Assembly: GCA_039028695.1 (NCBI GenBank)
Contig: JBCCHN010000009.1
Span: 1 to 64,000 of the forward strand
Source of the DNA: JANQKX01 sp039028695
Lineage (GTDB): Bacteria > Pseudomonadota > Alphaproteobacteria > Kiloniellales > Kiloniellaceae
DNA length: 64,000 nucleotides
Direction: 5' to 3'
Made by a program: the position numbers and the translations under genes. Shown here piece after piece: positions 1 through 6,803 of the stretch. Below the pieces are notes generated by a model. It was not told where the DNA came from and searched no databases. It was given only the letters and a program-made list of their open reading frames with translations. Numbering within the stretch: the stretch's first letter is position 1; every line of letters starts with the position of its first letter.

Positions 1-453
1 CTATGTTCTTCATCGCGGCGCCATAAGATCGGAGCCGGTCAGTGACAATCGACCCTGGCTGGCCATAGCGTTTCATGGCTCGTTTCAAAACTTCAGCGCT
101 GCCCTGCGATCTCGGCGTTTTGTAACAAAAACCTCAAGCACTTCACCTTCGTGATCAACTGCACGCCAGAGGTAATGAGTCCGGCCGTTGATCTTCACAA
201 AGACCTCATCCAGGTGCCAGCGCCATTGGGGCACGGCACGCAGTGCCTGCTTGCGACGTTGACGGATCTCGGCCGCAAACATGGGACCAAACCTGTTCCA
301 CCAGAACCGGACCGTCTCATGGCAGATATCGATGCCCCGCTCATAGAGGAGATCCTCCACCTGACGCAGGGACAAAGGAAAGCGGATATACATCATCACC
401 GTTAAGCGGATCACTTCGGGCGATGAATTGAAGTATCGGAAAGGATTTTTCAT
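1..453 (-). pseudogene. IS6 family transposase, frameshifted and cut by the window edge
   Basis: The product begins MKNPFRYFNSSPEVIRL and has the IS6 family N-terminal helix-turn-helix, then the first catalytic Asp in WHLDEVFVKI. The frame stops at position 85 right after RRDRRAALK. In the next frame the family sequence continues to the left edge as VLKRAMKRYGQPG and then VTDRLRSYGAAMK, which carries the second catalytic Asp. One missing base near 83-90 explains this. The third acidic residue lies outside the window. The copy is thus probably inactive unless a frameshift is used, which is not usual for this family. Confidence 0.8.
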
Positions 454-511
454 CCCAAAACTCTAGGAATCGGCGTCGTGTCGACTCAAGGCGATTTGGT
501 CTGACAATGCC
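1..511 (-). mobile_element. IS6-like insertion sequence, partial (5' end only)
   Basis: The element carries the transposase described at 1-453 and runs off the left edge. Its right terminus is placed near 511. Reading inward on the minus strand, the sequence there begins GGCATTGTCAGACC, which resembles the GGCACTGTTGCA-type ends of IS6 family members. The methyltransferase reading frame resumes at once on the other side. The exact terminal repeat and the 8-bp target duplication cannot be confirmed because the other end is not present. Confidence 0.55.
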
Positions 512-1231
512 ATCAATGGAAATGTGAGTGGCAGCGGGGCGACCCGGCACAGAGAGTTTGTCATGGCCTCTGGCGAGATGTCGTCCAAATCTTTCACCCA
601 CTTCCTGAGATCTACCTTTGAACAGCTGGTGGCTTTCTCCAGTGATGGTTCGATCCATTTTATCTGCATTGACTGGCGCCATTTGGATGAGATTTCGGCA
701 GCAGGAAATGCTGTTTATTCCGAACTAAAAAATCTGATCGTGTGGGTAAAGAGCAATGGGGGCATGGGCAGCTTTTACCGTTCAAAGCATGAGCTGATTT
801 TTGTTTTTAAGAACGGCACGGCTCCCCATTTCAACACCTTCGGACTTGGTCAACACGGACGCAACCGGACCAATGTTTGGACCTATGCAGGTGCCAACAG
901 CTTTCGGACCGGCCGGATGGAGGAGCTGGCCTTGCATCCCACGGTCAAGCCCGTCACTTTGATTGCCGATGCCATCAAGGATGTTTCAAAGCGCGGTGAC
1001 ATTGTGCTGGACGCCTTTGGCGGCAGTGGTTCCACATTGATTGCCGCCCATAAAACCGTTCGCCGGGCAAGGTTGATAGAGCTAGATCCTGCCTACGTGG
1101 ATACGATTGTGCGCCGCTGGCAGGTATTTGCCCATGAGGATGCAGTCCTTTTTGGAGAAGGCCAAACCTTTGATGACATCGCCAAAAAGCGCCTGTCGAC
1201 CAGCTGCGGCGAGGAGCTTGCCCATGGTTGA
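512..1231 (+). pseudogene. Beta-class DNA adenine/cytosine methyltransferase, 5'-truncated by an IS
   Basis: The remaining 240 codons match the C-terminal part of phage-type methylases of the N6/N4 class. They begin with INGNVSGSGATRHREF, which in the family directly follows the catalytic DPPYNV motif, then have the AdoMet-binding FGGSGST motif and a DPAYVD stretch. An open frame from a GTG at 524 would give 235 aa, but it lacks the DPPY motif and any upstream ParB-like domain, so it should be inactive. The stop overlaps the start of the next gene in ATGGTTGA, so the two were probably translated together. Full-length relatives modify DNA in phages and integrative elements. Confidence 0.8.
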
Positions 1232-1943
1232 TGGATCTGGCCTTCCTCCCCCCAAAGACGGGTCTTACGAAGTGGGTTACGGCAAGCCGCCCAAAGACAC
1301 CCGCTTTAGGCCCGGGCAATCGGGTAATCCCAAAGGCCGCCCCAAAGGCGCCAAAGGTAAGAAGCAAGGCAATCAATCCCCCCTCGAAGAGCCTCTGGAT
1401 CAACTGATCCTTGAGGAGGGCAATCGCAACATTGTCATCCGTGATGGCGACAAGCTTGTGAAAATGCCGATCATCCAAGCCGTTATGCGAAACCTGGCTC
1501 TCAAAGCCGCGAAAGGGGATTATCGTTCTCAACGCCTGTTTCTGGAATCGACAAACCGAGTGGAGGCCAAGCAGAAAGCCTTGGCAGACGAGCTGGCTAA
1601 GACGTTGATGCAGCACAAGGCTGATGCAGAAGCAGAGCTTGCCCGCCGCAAGGAACTGGGGATCGAGGGGCCACCGATCTATCCCCACCCTGATGACGTT
1701 GTGATCAATTTTGCTACCGGCGACGTGAAGGTCCAAGGCCCCTTAGACAAAAACGAAGAGGACTATGTGAGCACCGCAGTCTTCAAAGCCGAGATTGAAG
1801 AAAAGATAAAGACTGCTGAGGAAAAGGTCGCGAAAAAGCCCAACTCCAAGGCAGCCAAAGAACACCTTGAGGCTTTATTGAGTGTCCTGAAAAACATAGA
1901 AGAGCGGCTTGCTACACATCCGGGCGGCGGTCGCTTTCGATGA
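1224..1943 (+). CDS. DUF5681 domain protein
   Basis: A 239-aa protein with the DUF5681 signature near the N-terminus (GYGKPP, then RPGQSGNPKGRPKGA at about residues 18-42). A charged, helix-rich remainder follows, with many Lys/Glu and a likely coiled coil at 180-225. The ATG at 1224 overlaps the methyltransferase stop. It fits better than the longer frame from 1107, which would run through the methylase. DUF5681 proteins occur in phages and mobile elements, often near DNA-packaging or modification genes. No enzymatic role is known, and a DNA-binding role is only a guess from the basic motif. Confidence 0.75.
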   Translation: MVDGSGLPPPKDGSYEVGYGKPPKDTRFRPGQSGNPKGRPKGAKGKKQGNQSPLEEPLDQLILEEGNRNIVIRDGDKLVKMPIIQAVMRNLALKAAKGDYRSQRLFLESTNRVEAKQKALADELAKTLMQHKADAEAELARRKELGIEGPPIYPHPDDVVINFATGDVKVQGPLDKNEEDYVSTAVFKAEIEEKIKTAEEKVAKKPNSKAAKEHLEALLSVLKNIEERLATHPGGGRFR

Positions 1944-2110
1944 CCATCGACCAAAAAAGACTGGACTGTCATGCCAAAGAGAGCGTCACTGATCGTCGCC
2001 GGTGAGACCGATTTTGATCACCGGCCGCCTGACAGTCATAACTTGTCGGGCCTTGAGGCAGTGGGAGCGTCCTATTTGTTCGGACGCAACAGCATTAGAG
2101 GAACCCCACT

Positions 2111-2554
2111 TTGCCGATCGAACCTACCAATGCCAATCAAGAGTCGGAAACAAACACGGAAAAGTCCGTTTCTGAGCTGGGTCATCTTACTCGCCATCAG
2201 TTGTTGGAACGCTGGCGCGCCAACATCAGCCCAGAGGTGCCGGCCCGATTATCCAATGCCCTGATGATCAAGGCTCTTGCATATGACTTGCAGGTCCGTG
2301 CCTTTGGCGGTCTATCGTCTCAGGCTAAGCGCGCGCTGCGGCAAGCTACGAATTTCAAGGATGCATGTCCCTTGCCGCGGCCCGGCACACGCCTCCTCAG
2401 GGAATGGCAGGGCACCCTCCACGAGGTCGAGGTTCTGGAAATGGGTTATCTGTGGCGAGGGAAAAGCTATCGGTCTCTCTCGGCCATTGCCAAAGCGATT
2501 ACCGGGACTAAATGGTCGGGTCCAAGGTTCTTTGGCACCGGAGATAAGTCATGA
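2111..2554 (+). CDS. DUF2924 family protein
   Basis: A 147-aa protein. The C-terminal half carries the hallmarks of DUF2924: GTRLLREWQG, a short beta segment, then YRSLSAIAKAITGTKWSGPRFF. The start is taken as TTG 2111, preceded by a GAGG at about ten bases. An internal ATG would remove part of the N-terminal helix. The last codons overlap the recombinase start in ATGA (2551-2554), so translation is probably coupled. DUF2924 genes sit directly upstream of large serine recombinases in many alphaproteobacterial elements. This suggests an accessory role in recombination, such as a directionality or DNA-binding factor, but that is inference. Confidence 0.8.
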   Translation: MPIEPTNANQESETNTEKSVSELGHLTRHQLLERWRANISPEVPARLSNALMIKALAYDLQVRAFGGLSSQAKRALRQATNFKDACPLPRPGTRLLREWQGTLHEVEVLEMGYLWRGKSYRSLSAIAKAITGTKWSGPRFFGTGDKS

Positions 2555-4200
2555 GACAATGTCACCGCCGTTGCGCCATATACACCCGGAAATCCTCTGA
2601 CGAGGGTCTGGATCAAGAGTTCAACTCCCTGGAAGCCCAACACGAAGCTTGTGCGGCCTATGTGGCCAGCCAAAAGGGCGAGGGCTGGAAGCTCTCCCCC
2701 AACCGATATGATGATGGCGGACATTCGGGGGGCACGCTGCAGCGGCCCGCCCTGCAGCGCTTGTTAGGTCATATCAAAGACGGTCTTATTGATCTGATCG
2801 TTGTGTACAAGGTAGATCGTCTGACCCGCTCCCTGGCGGACTTTACCAAACTTGTCGATCGCTTTGACGCCGTTGGTGCCTCCTTTGTCTCGGTGACCCA
2901 ACAGTTCAACACCGCCACCTCCATGGGCCGCCTAACGCTGAATGTCCTTTTATCCTTTGCCCAGTTCGAACGGGAAGTTACGGCCGAGCGCATCCGTGAT
3001 AAGATCGCGGCTTCTAAGAAAAAAGGCCTCTGGATGGGTGGATTGCCGCCCCTGGGCTATGATGCCCATGAACGAACCTTGGTCATTAATGAACCTGAGG
3101 CCAAAACAGTTCGAAAGATCTTTCAACTGTACCAAAAACTTGGGTCAGTCAGAGAAGTGAAAGAGCAGGTGGACCAACTGGGCTTGGTCAGCAAGAAACA
3201 TCGATTTGCAACAGGCCGTGTTCTCGGGGGCGTGCCCCTGAGCCGGGGGCGCCTCTATCATCTTTTGTCGAACCCGATCTATGTGGGGCAGATCCGGCAC
3301 AAGGACAAAAGCTTTCCAGGGCAACATCCCCGCATTATCGATGCCGAGACCTTTGCCGCGGTCAACACGCATCTAAAATCAATGAGCCATCGGACGAACA
3401 CCAATTCTGCGAATGGTTCGCCACTTGCCGGCAAATTCGTTGATGAAACAGGGGACCCTCTGACCCCGTCACACGCCACGAAGAATGGTCGGCGGCACAG
3501 GTACTATCTGTCTCGACGGCTCATCACCCAGAGCGGCAAGGCGGACCTCAACGGCTGGCGTCTGCCGGCCGATCAGTTTGAGCGGGCCGTCGCAAATTTG
3601 ATTTGCGAGAACACTGATGAAGCATCCAAAACTTCCGGGTTCATGCGTAGTGCTGACCCGGAAACAATAAGGAAGCTCCCCGCTGTCATCGAGTCATTGA
3701 TCACCGGCCTAAAGGGTCCGGAGCGGTCATCAACACTAAAAAAGCTCGTATCGCGTGGCTCCATCGCAACTGGTCAGATGTCCATCTGGCTTAATCCAGA
3801 GTCCTTGGCCGAAAGGCTCCAGATCGATCCAAGCCAAATAGGTGCAGCAACCCTGCGCTTGGAAGGAAGGTTCGTCCTCCGCCGCAGAGGCGTGGAGGCA
3901 AAACTGATTATGGGCAATAACACCTCAAACAGCGATGCCACCCTGATCAAGACCATCGCTCAGGGCTGGGCTTGGTTCGAAGAATTAAAGCGGGGCAAAA
4001 CCATGGCGGAGATCGCTGAGCGGCACGGCATCAGCCAGAGGCGGGTGGCCCATCTAGTCGATCTGGCCTTTTTAGCGCCGGACCTTGTGAAGGCCATCCT
4101 CGCGGGGAAGCAGTCACCAACTCTCACGGCAGACCGACTGGTGAAATCCAAGGTTCCTCTGTCTTGGAAGCAACAGCAGAAAATGATCGAGGCCAATTAG
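2551..4200 (+). CDS. Large serine recombinase (site-specific integrase/resolvase family)
   Basis: A 549-aa recombinase. The N-terminal resolvase domain (about 1-150) has the nucleophile motif YTRKSS with Ser15 as likely catalytic residue, then KVDRLTRSL and REVTAERIRDKI, which supply the conserved arginines. A recombinase domain follows at about 160-300 (PLGYDAHERTLVINEPEAKT), then a region that lacks a clear four-cysteine zinc ribbon. A C-terminal helix-turn-helix-like segment is present (AEIAERHGISQRRVAHLVDLA). Start ATG 2551 overlaps the DUF2924 stop. It probably mediated integration or excision of the surrounding element. The downstream TTCCCTG repeats may be its binding sites, but this is untested. 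Confidence 0.9.
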   Translation: MRQCHRRCAIYTRKSSDEGLDQEFNSLEAQHEACAAYVASQKGEGWKLSPNRYDDGGHSGGTLQRPALQRLLGHIKDGLIDLIVVYKVDRLTRSLADFTKLVDRFDAVGASFVSVTQQFNTATSMGRLTLNVLLSFAQFEREVTAERIRDKIAASKKKGLWMGGLPPLGYDAHERTLVINEPEAKTVRKIFQLYQKLGSVREVKEQVDQLGLVSKKHRFATGRVLGGVPLSRGRLYHLLSNPIYVGQIRHKDKSFPGQHPRIIDAETFAAVNTHLKSMSHRTNTNSANGSPLAGKFVDETGDPLTPSHATKNGRRHRYYLSRRLITQSGKADLNGWRLPADQFERAVANLICENTDEASKTSGFMRSADPETIRKLPAVIESLITGLKGPERSSTLKKLVSRGSIATGQMSIWLNPESLAERLQIDPSQIGAATLRLEGRFVLRRRGVEAKLIMGNNTSNSDATLIKTIAQGWAWFEELKRGKTMAEIAERHGISQRRVAHLVDLAFLAPDLVKAILAGKQSPTLTADRLVKSKVPLSWKQQQKMIEAN

Positions 4201-4203
4201 CAT

Positions 4204-4417
4204 TTGCCTGTTTTTGGCAGCACCATTGCCTGTTAACCTCAACTGATTCCCTGATCTCTCAATTTAATTTCCCTGTTATCCAAGAGCAGGGAAATCACTC
4301 ACAAGGCATTGATTTATCGTCCAGATTCTGGGCGATTCTCGGTTCCTACCCTCAAAAAGGCACTCTTTTCCCTGTAGATTCCCTGTAAATCGCTAAGCGA
4401 ACCGGAAAAACAGGGAA
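4204..4417. repeat. Cluster of TTCCCTG heptamers between recombinase and tRNA-Ser
   Basis: Six exact TTCCCTG copies lie in this gene-free stretch. Four are direct (4247, 4269, 4368, 4379) and two inverted (CAGGGAA at 4287 and 4411). Two TTGCCTG variants occur at 4204 and 4226. Copies 4267-4275 and 4287-4295 form a perfect 9-bp inverted repeat ATTTCCCTG/CAGGGAAAT with an 11-base spacer. The position between integrase gene and tRNA suggests an attachment or recombinase-binding region. This explains most of the roughly 350-base gap after the recombinase. Confidence 0.6.
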
Positions 4418-4486
4418 AGGAGACAAAGGCGGGATAGATGACCATTTGCTCCACCGGAGACGGTCGCCAAAAGGGCACTGCAGCCC

Positions 4487-4512
4487 AAACCCCCGGGAAT
4501 TCCGGGGTTTTT
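4487..4512 (+). terminator. Possible rho-independent terminator
   Basis: AAACCCC (4487-4493) pairs with GGGGTTT (4504-4510) around a 10-base loop, and the T run extends to 4512. It would stop plus-strand transcription from the recombinase side. Because of the A run on the other side it might also act weakly on tRNA-Ser transcripts from the minus strand. Confidence 0.5.
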
Positions 4513-4551
4513 GGCGAGACGGATGGGTTCTTGAAAATAGAGCAGACTAGT

Positions 4552-4641
4552 TGGCGGAGGGAGAGGGATTCGAACCCTCGGTACGCTCGCGCGCACAACG
4601 GTTTTCGAGACCGCCCCGTTCAACCACTCCGGCATCCCTCC
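4552..4641 (-). tRNA. tRNA-Ser (anticodon CGA)
   Basis: On the minus strand the gene starts GGAGGGATGCCGGAGTGG and ends with TCCCTCC, a G discriminator and an encoded CCA. The acceptor arms pair GGAGGGA with TCCCTCC. The anticodon stem CGGT/ACCG encloses CTCGAAA, giving anticodon CGA, which reads UCG. The long variable arm (TTGTGCGCGCGAGCGTACCGA region) is typical of a class II serine tRNA, and the T arm carries GGTTCGAATCC. Its 3' end faces the accessory region, the usual arrangement for a tRNA used as an integration site. Confidence 0.95.
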
Positions 4642-4830
4642 GCGGTGGTATTGGCCCTGGCTGTGAGCCTTGGACGATGGGCCGGGACACTATCTCAAAG
4701 GTCTAAGGTTCCGCAAGCGCCCTGATGGACGATGTCGCCGGAAATCCGCCTTTTTCCGCGATCCGTCAACCGTCTTATGATAGACTGTCTCGGCGCCTGC
4801 TGAGCGGGCGTTATTGGGTAGGAAAAAGCA

Positions 4831-4858
4831 TTGACAGCCGCCTCTGCGGCGCTATATT
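4831..4858 (+). promoter_or_regulatory. Likely sigma-70 promoter of rplU-rpmA
   Basis: TTGACA (4831-4836) and TATATT (4853-4858) are separated by 16 bases. They are the only strong plus-strand promoter pair seen between the tRNA and rplU. The predicted transcript has a leader of about 115 bases. Confidence 0.65.
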
Positions 4859-4869
4859 CCGGCCTTCCG

Positions 4870-4978
4870 ACCGCGACCGATTGGTTCGCGGTTCCTTTAT
4901 GGGTGCCTGGCAGCGCCCTCAAGAACACGAATTTCCAGATCCTCGAGCTCGGGGGTCCAGGATGGATGGTAAGGCAGT
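4870..4978 (+). promoter_or_regulatory. Structured 5' leader of rplU
   Basis: The leader between the promoter and rplU can fold several hairpins. One is ACCGCGACC/GGTTCGCGGT with one bulge (4870-4892), and another is ATCCT/AGGAT further down. Ribosomal protein operons often use such leaders for feedback control. I know no specific match for this one, so a regulatory role is only a suggestion. Confidence 0.3.
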
Positions 4979-4981
4979 CCC

Positions 4982-5395
4982 ATGTACGCAATCATCAAGA
5001 CCGGCGGCAAGCAATATAAGGTCGCCAAGGACGATCGCTTGATCGTGGAAAAGTTGCCCGGTGCGGCCGGCGATTCAGTCACCTTCGACACGGTCTTGCT
5101 GGTCGGCGACGGGGATAAGACCACGGCCGGTGCTCCCTTGGTGGATGGCGCCAGCGTTTCCGCCGAGGTGGTGGAACAGTCCCGGGCTGACAAAATCATC
5201 GTCTTTAAAAAGCAGCGTCGACAAAATTATCGTCGCAAAAACGGACACCGGCAGGAACAAACGGTGGTGCGCATCACCGATATCAGCATGGGCGGCAAGA
5301 AGGCCAGCAAGCCGAAAGCGGCCAAGCCCAAAGCCAAAGCCGCTGAGGCCGCCGAGCCCGAGGCGTCTGACGCGCAAAGCAATTCAGAGGAGTAA
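4982..5395 (+). CDS. rplU: 50S ribosomal protein L21
   Basis: A 137-aa protein. Residues 1-103 are the complete L21 domain, opening MYAIIKTGGKQYKV and containing the conserved block around KKQRRQNYRRKNGHRQ. The remaining 34 residues form a Lys/Ala/Glu-rich low-complexity tail (KPKAAKPKAKAAEAAEPEA) beyond the core, as in several alphaproteobacterial L21 proteins. L21 binds 23S rRNA in the large subunit. The gene has its own promoter at 4831 and is followed by rpmA after six bases, so the two form one transcript ending at the terminator at 5685. Confidence 0.97.
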   Translation: MYAIIKTGGKQYKVAKDDRLIVEKLPGAAGDSVTFDTVLLVGDGDKTTAGAPLVDGASVSAEVVEQSRADKIIVFKKQRRQNYRRKNGHRQEQTVVRITDISMGGKKASKPKAAKPKAKAAEAAEPEASDAQSNSEE

Positions 5396-5401
5396 GGCGC
5401 C

Positions 5402-5659
5402 ATGGCACACAAAAAAGCAGGCGGTTCGTCACGGAACGGACGGGACTCACCGGGTCAACGACTGGGCGTCAAAAAGTTTGGCGGTCAAGCGGTCATTCCG
5501 GGAAACATTATCGTGCGCCAGCGGGGGACCAAGTTCCATCCGGGTAGCAATGTGGGCATGGGTCGGGATCACACGATCTTCGCCACGGCTGAGGGTCATG
5601 TGACCTTTAAGACCAAGACCGGTGGCCGTACCTATATTTCGGTGGTGCCGGCCGAATAG
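5402..5659 (+). CDS. rpmA: 50S ribosomal protein L27
   Basis: An 85-aa protein of normal length beginning MAHKKAGGSSRNGRDS, with the typical GQRLGVKKFGG and HPGSNVGMGRDHTIFA segments. The N-terminal tail reaches the peptidyl transferase centre in the assembled 50S subunit. No Firmicutes-type N-terminal extension needing cleavage is present. It lies directly after rplU, as in most bacteria, and is followed by a strong terminator, which separates the pair from obgE. Confidence 0.97.
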   Translation: MAHKKAGGSSRNGRDSPGQRLGVKKFGGQAVIPGNIIVRQRGTKFHPGSNVGMGRDHTIFATAEGHVTFKTKTGGRTYISVVPAE

Positions 5660-5684
5660 GGCGCCCGATCGTCCAACGAAATTC

Positions 5685-5714
5685 GGGGGAATGGCCAGCC
5701 ATTCCCCCTTTTTT
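5685..5714 (+). terminator. Rho-independent terminator after rpmA
   Basis: GGGGGAATGG (5685-5694) pairs perfectly with CCATTCCCCC (5699-5708) around a four-base loop, followed by six T (5709-5714). Confidence 0.9.
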
Positions 5715-5765
5715 GTTGGGGGTCCTCCATTCGACACCGATGGGGCTCAATTCCAAGAGCGTGTT

Positions 5766-6803
5766 ATGAAATTCCTGGACGAAGCCAAGATCTACATCAA
5801 AAGCGGCCAAGGTGGCCAAGGCTGCGCCAGCTTTCGTCGTGAGAAATTTGTGGAATTCGGCGGCCCCAATGGGGGGGACGGGGGTCGTGGCGGAGATGTG
5901 ATTGTGCAAGCCGTCGACGGGCTCAACACCCTGATCGATTTTCGGTATCAGCAACATTTCAAGGCCAAGCGGGGGGAGAACGGCAAGGGGCGTAACATGA
6001 CCGGGGCCTCTGCGCCGGCGCTGGTGATTAAGGTGCCGGCTGGCACCCAGGTTTTGGACGAGGATAAAGAGGGGCTTTTGGCCGACCTTACCCAAGCCGG
6101 CCAGGAGGTCTGTCTCCTGCAAGGGGGCGATGGGGGCTTCGGCAACACCCATTTTAAGACCTCCACCAATCGGGCGCCGCGACGCGCGGATCCGGGCTGG
6201 CCAGGGGAGGAGCGTTGGGTCTGGTTGCGCCTCAAACTGATCGCCGATGCGGGGCTGGTCGGCCTGCCCAACGCTGGCAAATCCACATTTTTGGGGGCGG
6301 TCTCCCGGGCCCGCCCCAAGGTCGGAGACTACCCCTTCACCACCCTGCATCCCAGCTTGGGGGTGGTCACGTTCCACGACCGGGAGTTTGTCATGGCCGA
6401 TATCCCCGGGCTGATTGAGGGCGCCCATCAAGGTATTGGCCTGGGGGATCGTTTTCTGGGGCATGTGGAGCGCTGTGGTGTGTTGTTTCATCTGGTGGAC
6501 GGCACGCAAGAAGATCCGCTGGGTGCCTATCGCACCGTGCAGGGTGAACTGGCGGCCTATGGGGCGGGTTTGGCGGAGAAACCCCAAGTCATCGGCTTGA
6601 ACAAGGTGGATAGCTTGGATGAGGCCGAGATCCAGGCGCTGACCCAAGCGCTCGAGGATGAATCCGGGGATCAAGTGATGCCCTTGTCCGGGATTATCGG
6701 CGAAGGTGTGCCCGAGGTTCTGGGGGCCCTGCTGCGGCATATCGACGAGGACCGACAGGACCGGGAAGACCAGCAAGCGGCCAGCCAAGGCTATCAGCCA
6801 TGA
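5766..6803 (+). CDS. obgE: GTPase Obg/CgtA
   Basis: A 345-aa Obg GTPase that acts in large-subunit assembly and stress response. The glycine-rich Obg fold spans about 1-158 (SGQGGQGCASFRREKFVEFGGPNGG region reduced to its Gly motifs). The G domain follows with G1 GLPNAGKST (166-174), G3 DIPGLIEGA (212-220), G4 NKVD (279-282) and G5 SGI (308-310). The ATG at 5766 matches the family N-terminus MKFLDEAKIYIKSG. A longer frame from 5622 would cross the rpmA terminator and was rejected. The stop overlaps the proB start in ATGA, giving likely translational coupling. Confidence 0.96.
   Translation: MKFLDEAKIYIKSGQGGQGCASFRREKFVEFGGPNGGDGGRGGDVIVQAVDGLNTLIDFRYQQHFKAKRGENGKGRNMTGASAPALVIKVPAGTQVLDEDKEGLLADLTQAGQEVCLLQGGDGGFGNTHFKTSTNRAPRRADPGWPGEERWVWLRLKLIADAGLVGLPNAGKSTFLGAVSRARPKVGDYPFTTLHPSLGVVTFHDREFVMADIPGLIEGAHQGIGLGDRFLGHVERCGVLFHLVDGTQEDPLGAYRTVQGELAAYGAGLAEKPQVIGLNKVDSLDEAEIQALTQALEDESGDQVMPLSGIIGEGVPEVLGALLRHIDEDRQDREDQQAASQGYQP

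Larger units (their letters stand above)
1..4551. mobile_element. Integrated element remnant abutting tRNA-Ser
   Basis: This stretch holds only accessory functions: an IS end, a broken DNA methyltransferase, a DUF5681 gene, a DUF2924 gene and a large serine recombinase. It stops at the 3' end of the tRNA-Ser(CGA) gene, after which dense housekeeping genes begin. The methyltransferase, DUF5681, DUF2924 and recombinase genes overlap or lie close together on the plus strand, as in prophage-derived or integrative elements of Alphaproteobacteria. The left end lies outside the window, and no second copy of the tRNA 3' end is visible inside. The extent is therefore inferred and only the right boundary is well placed. 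Confidence 0.55.

Noticed and set aside
975..1736. 253-codon minus-strand frame across the methylase and DUF5681 genes
   Set aside because: It is antisense to two recognisable genes and shows no domain.
1971..2264. 97-codon plus-strand frame between the DUF5681 and DUF2924 genes
   Set aside because: It overlaps the DUF2924 gene in another frame and has no family features. Its first 45 codons might be a decayed remnant, but nothing supports a product.
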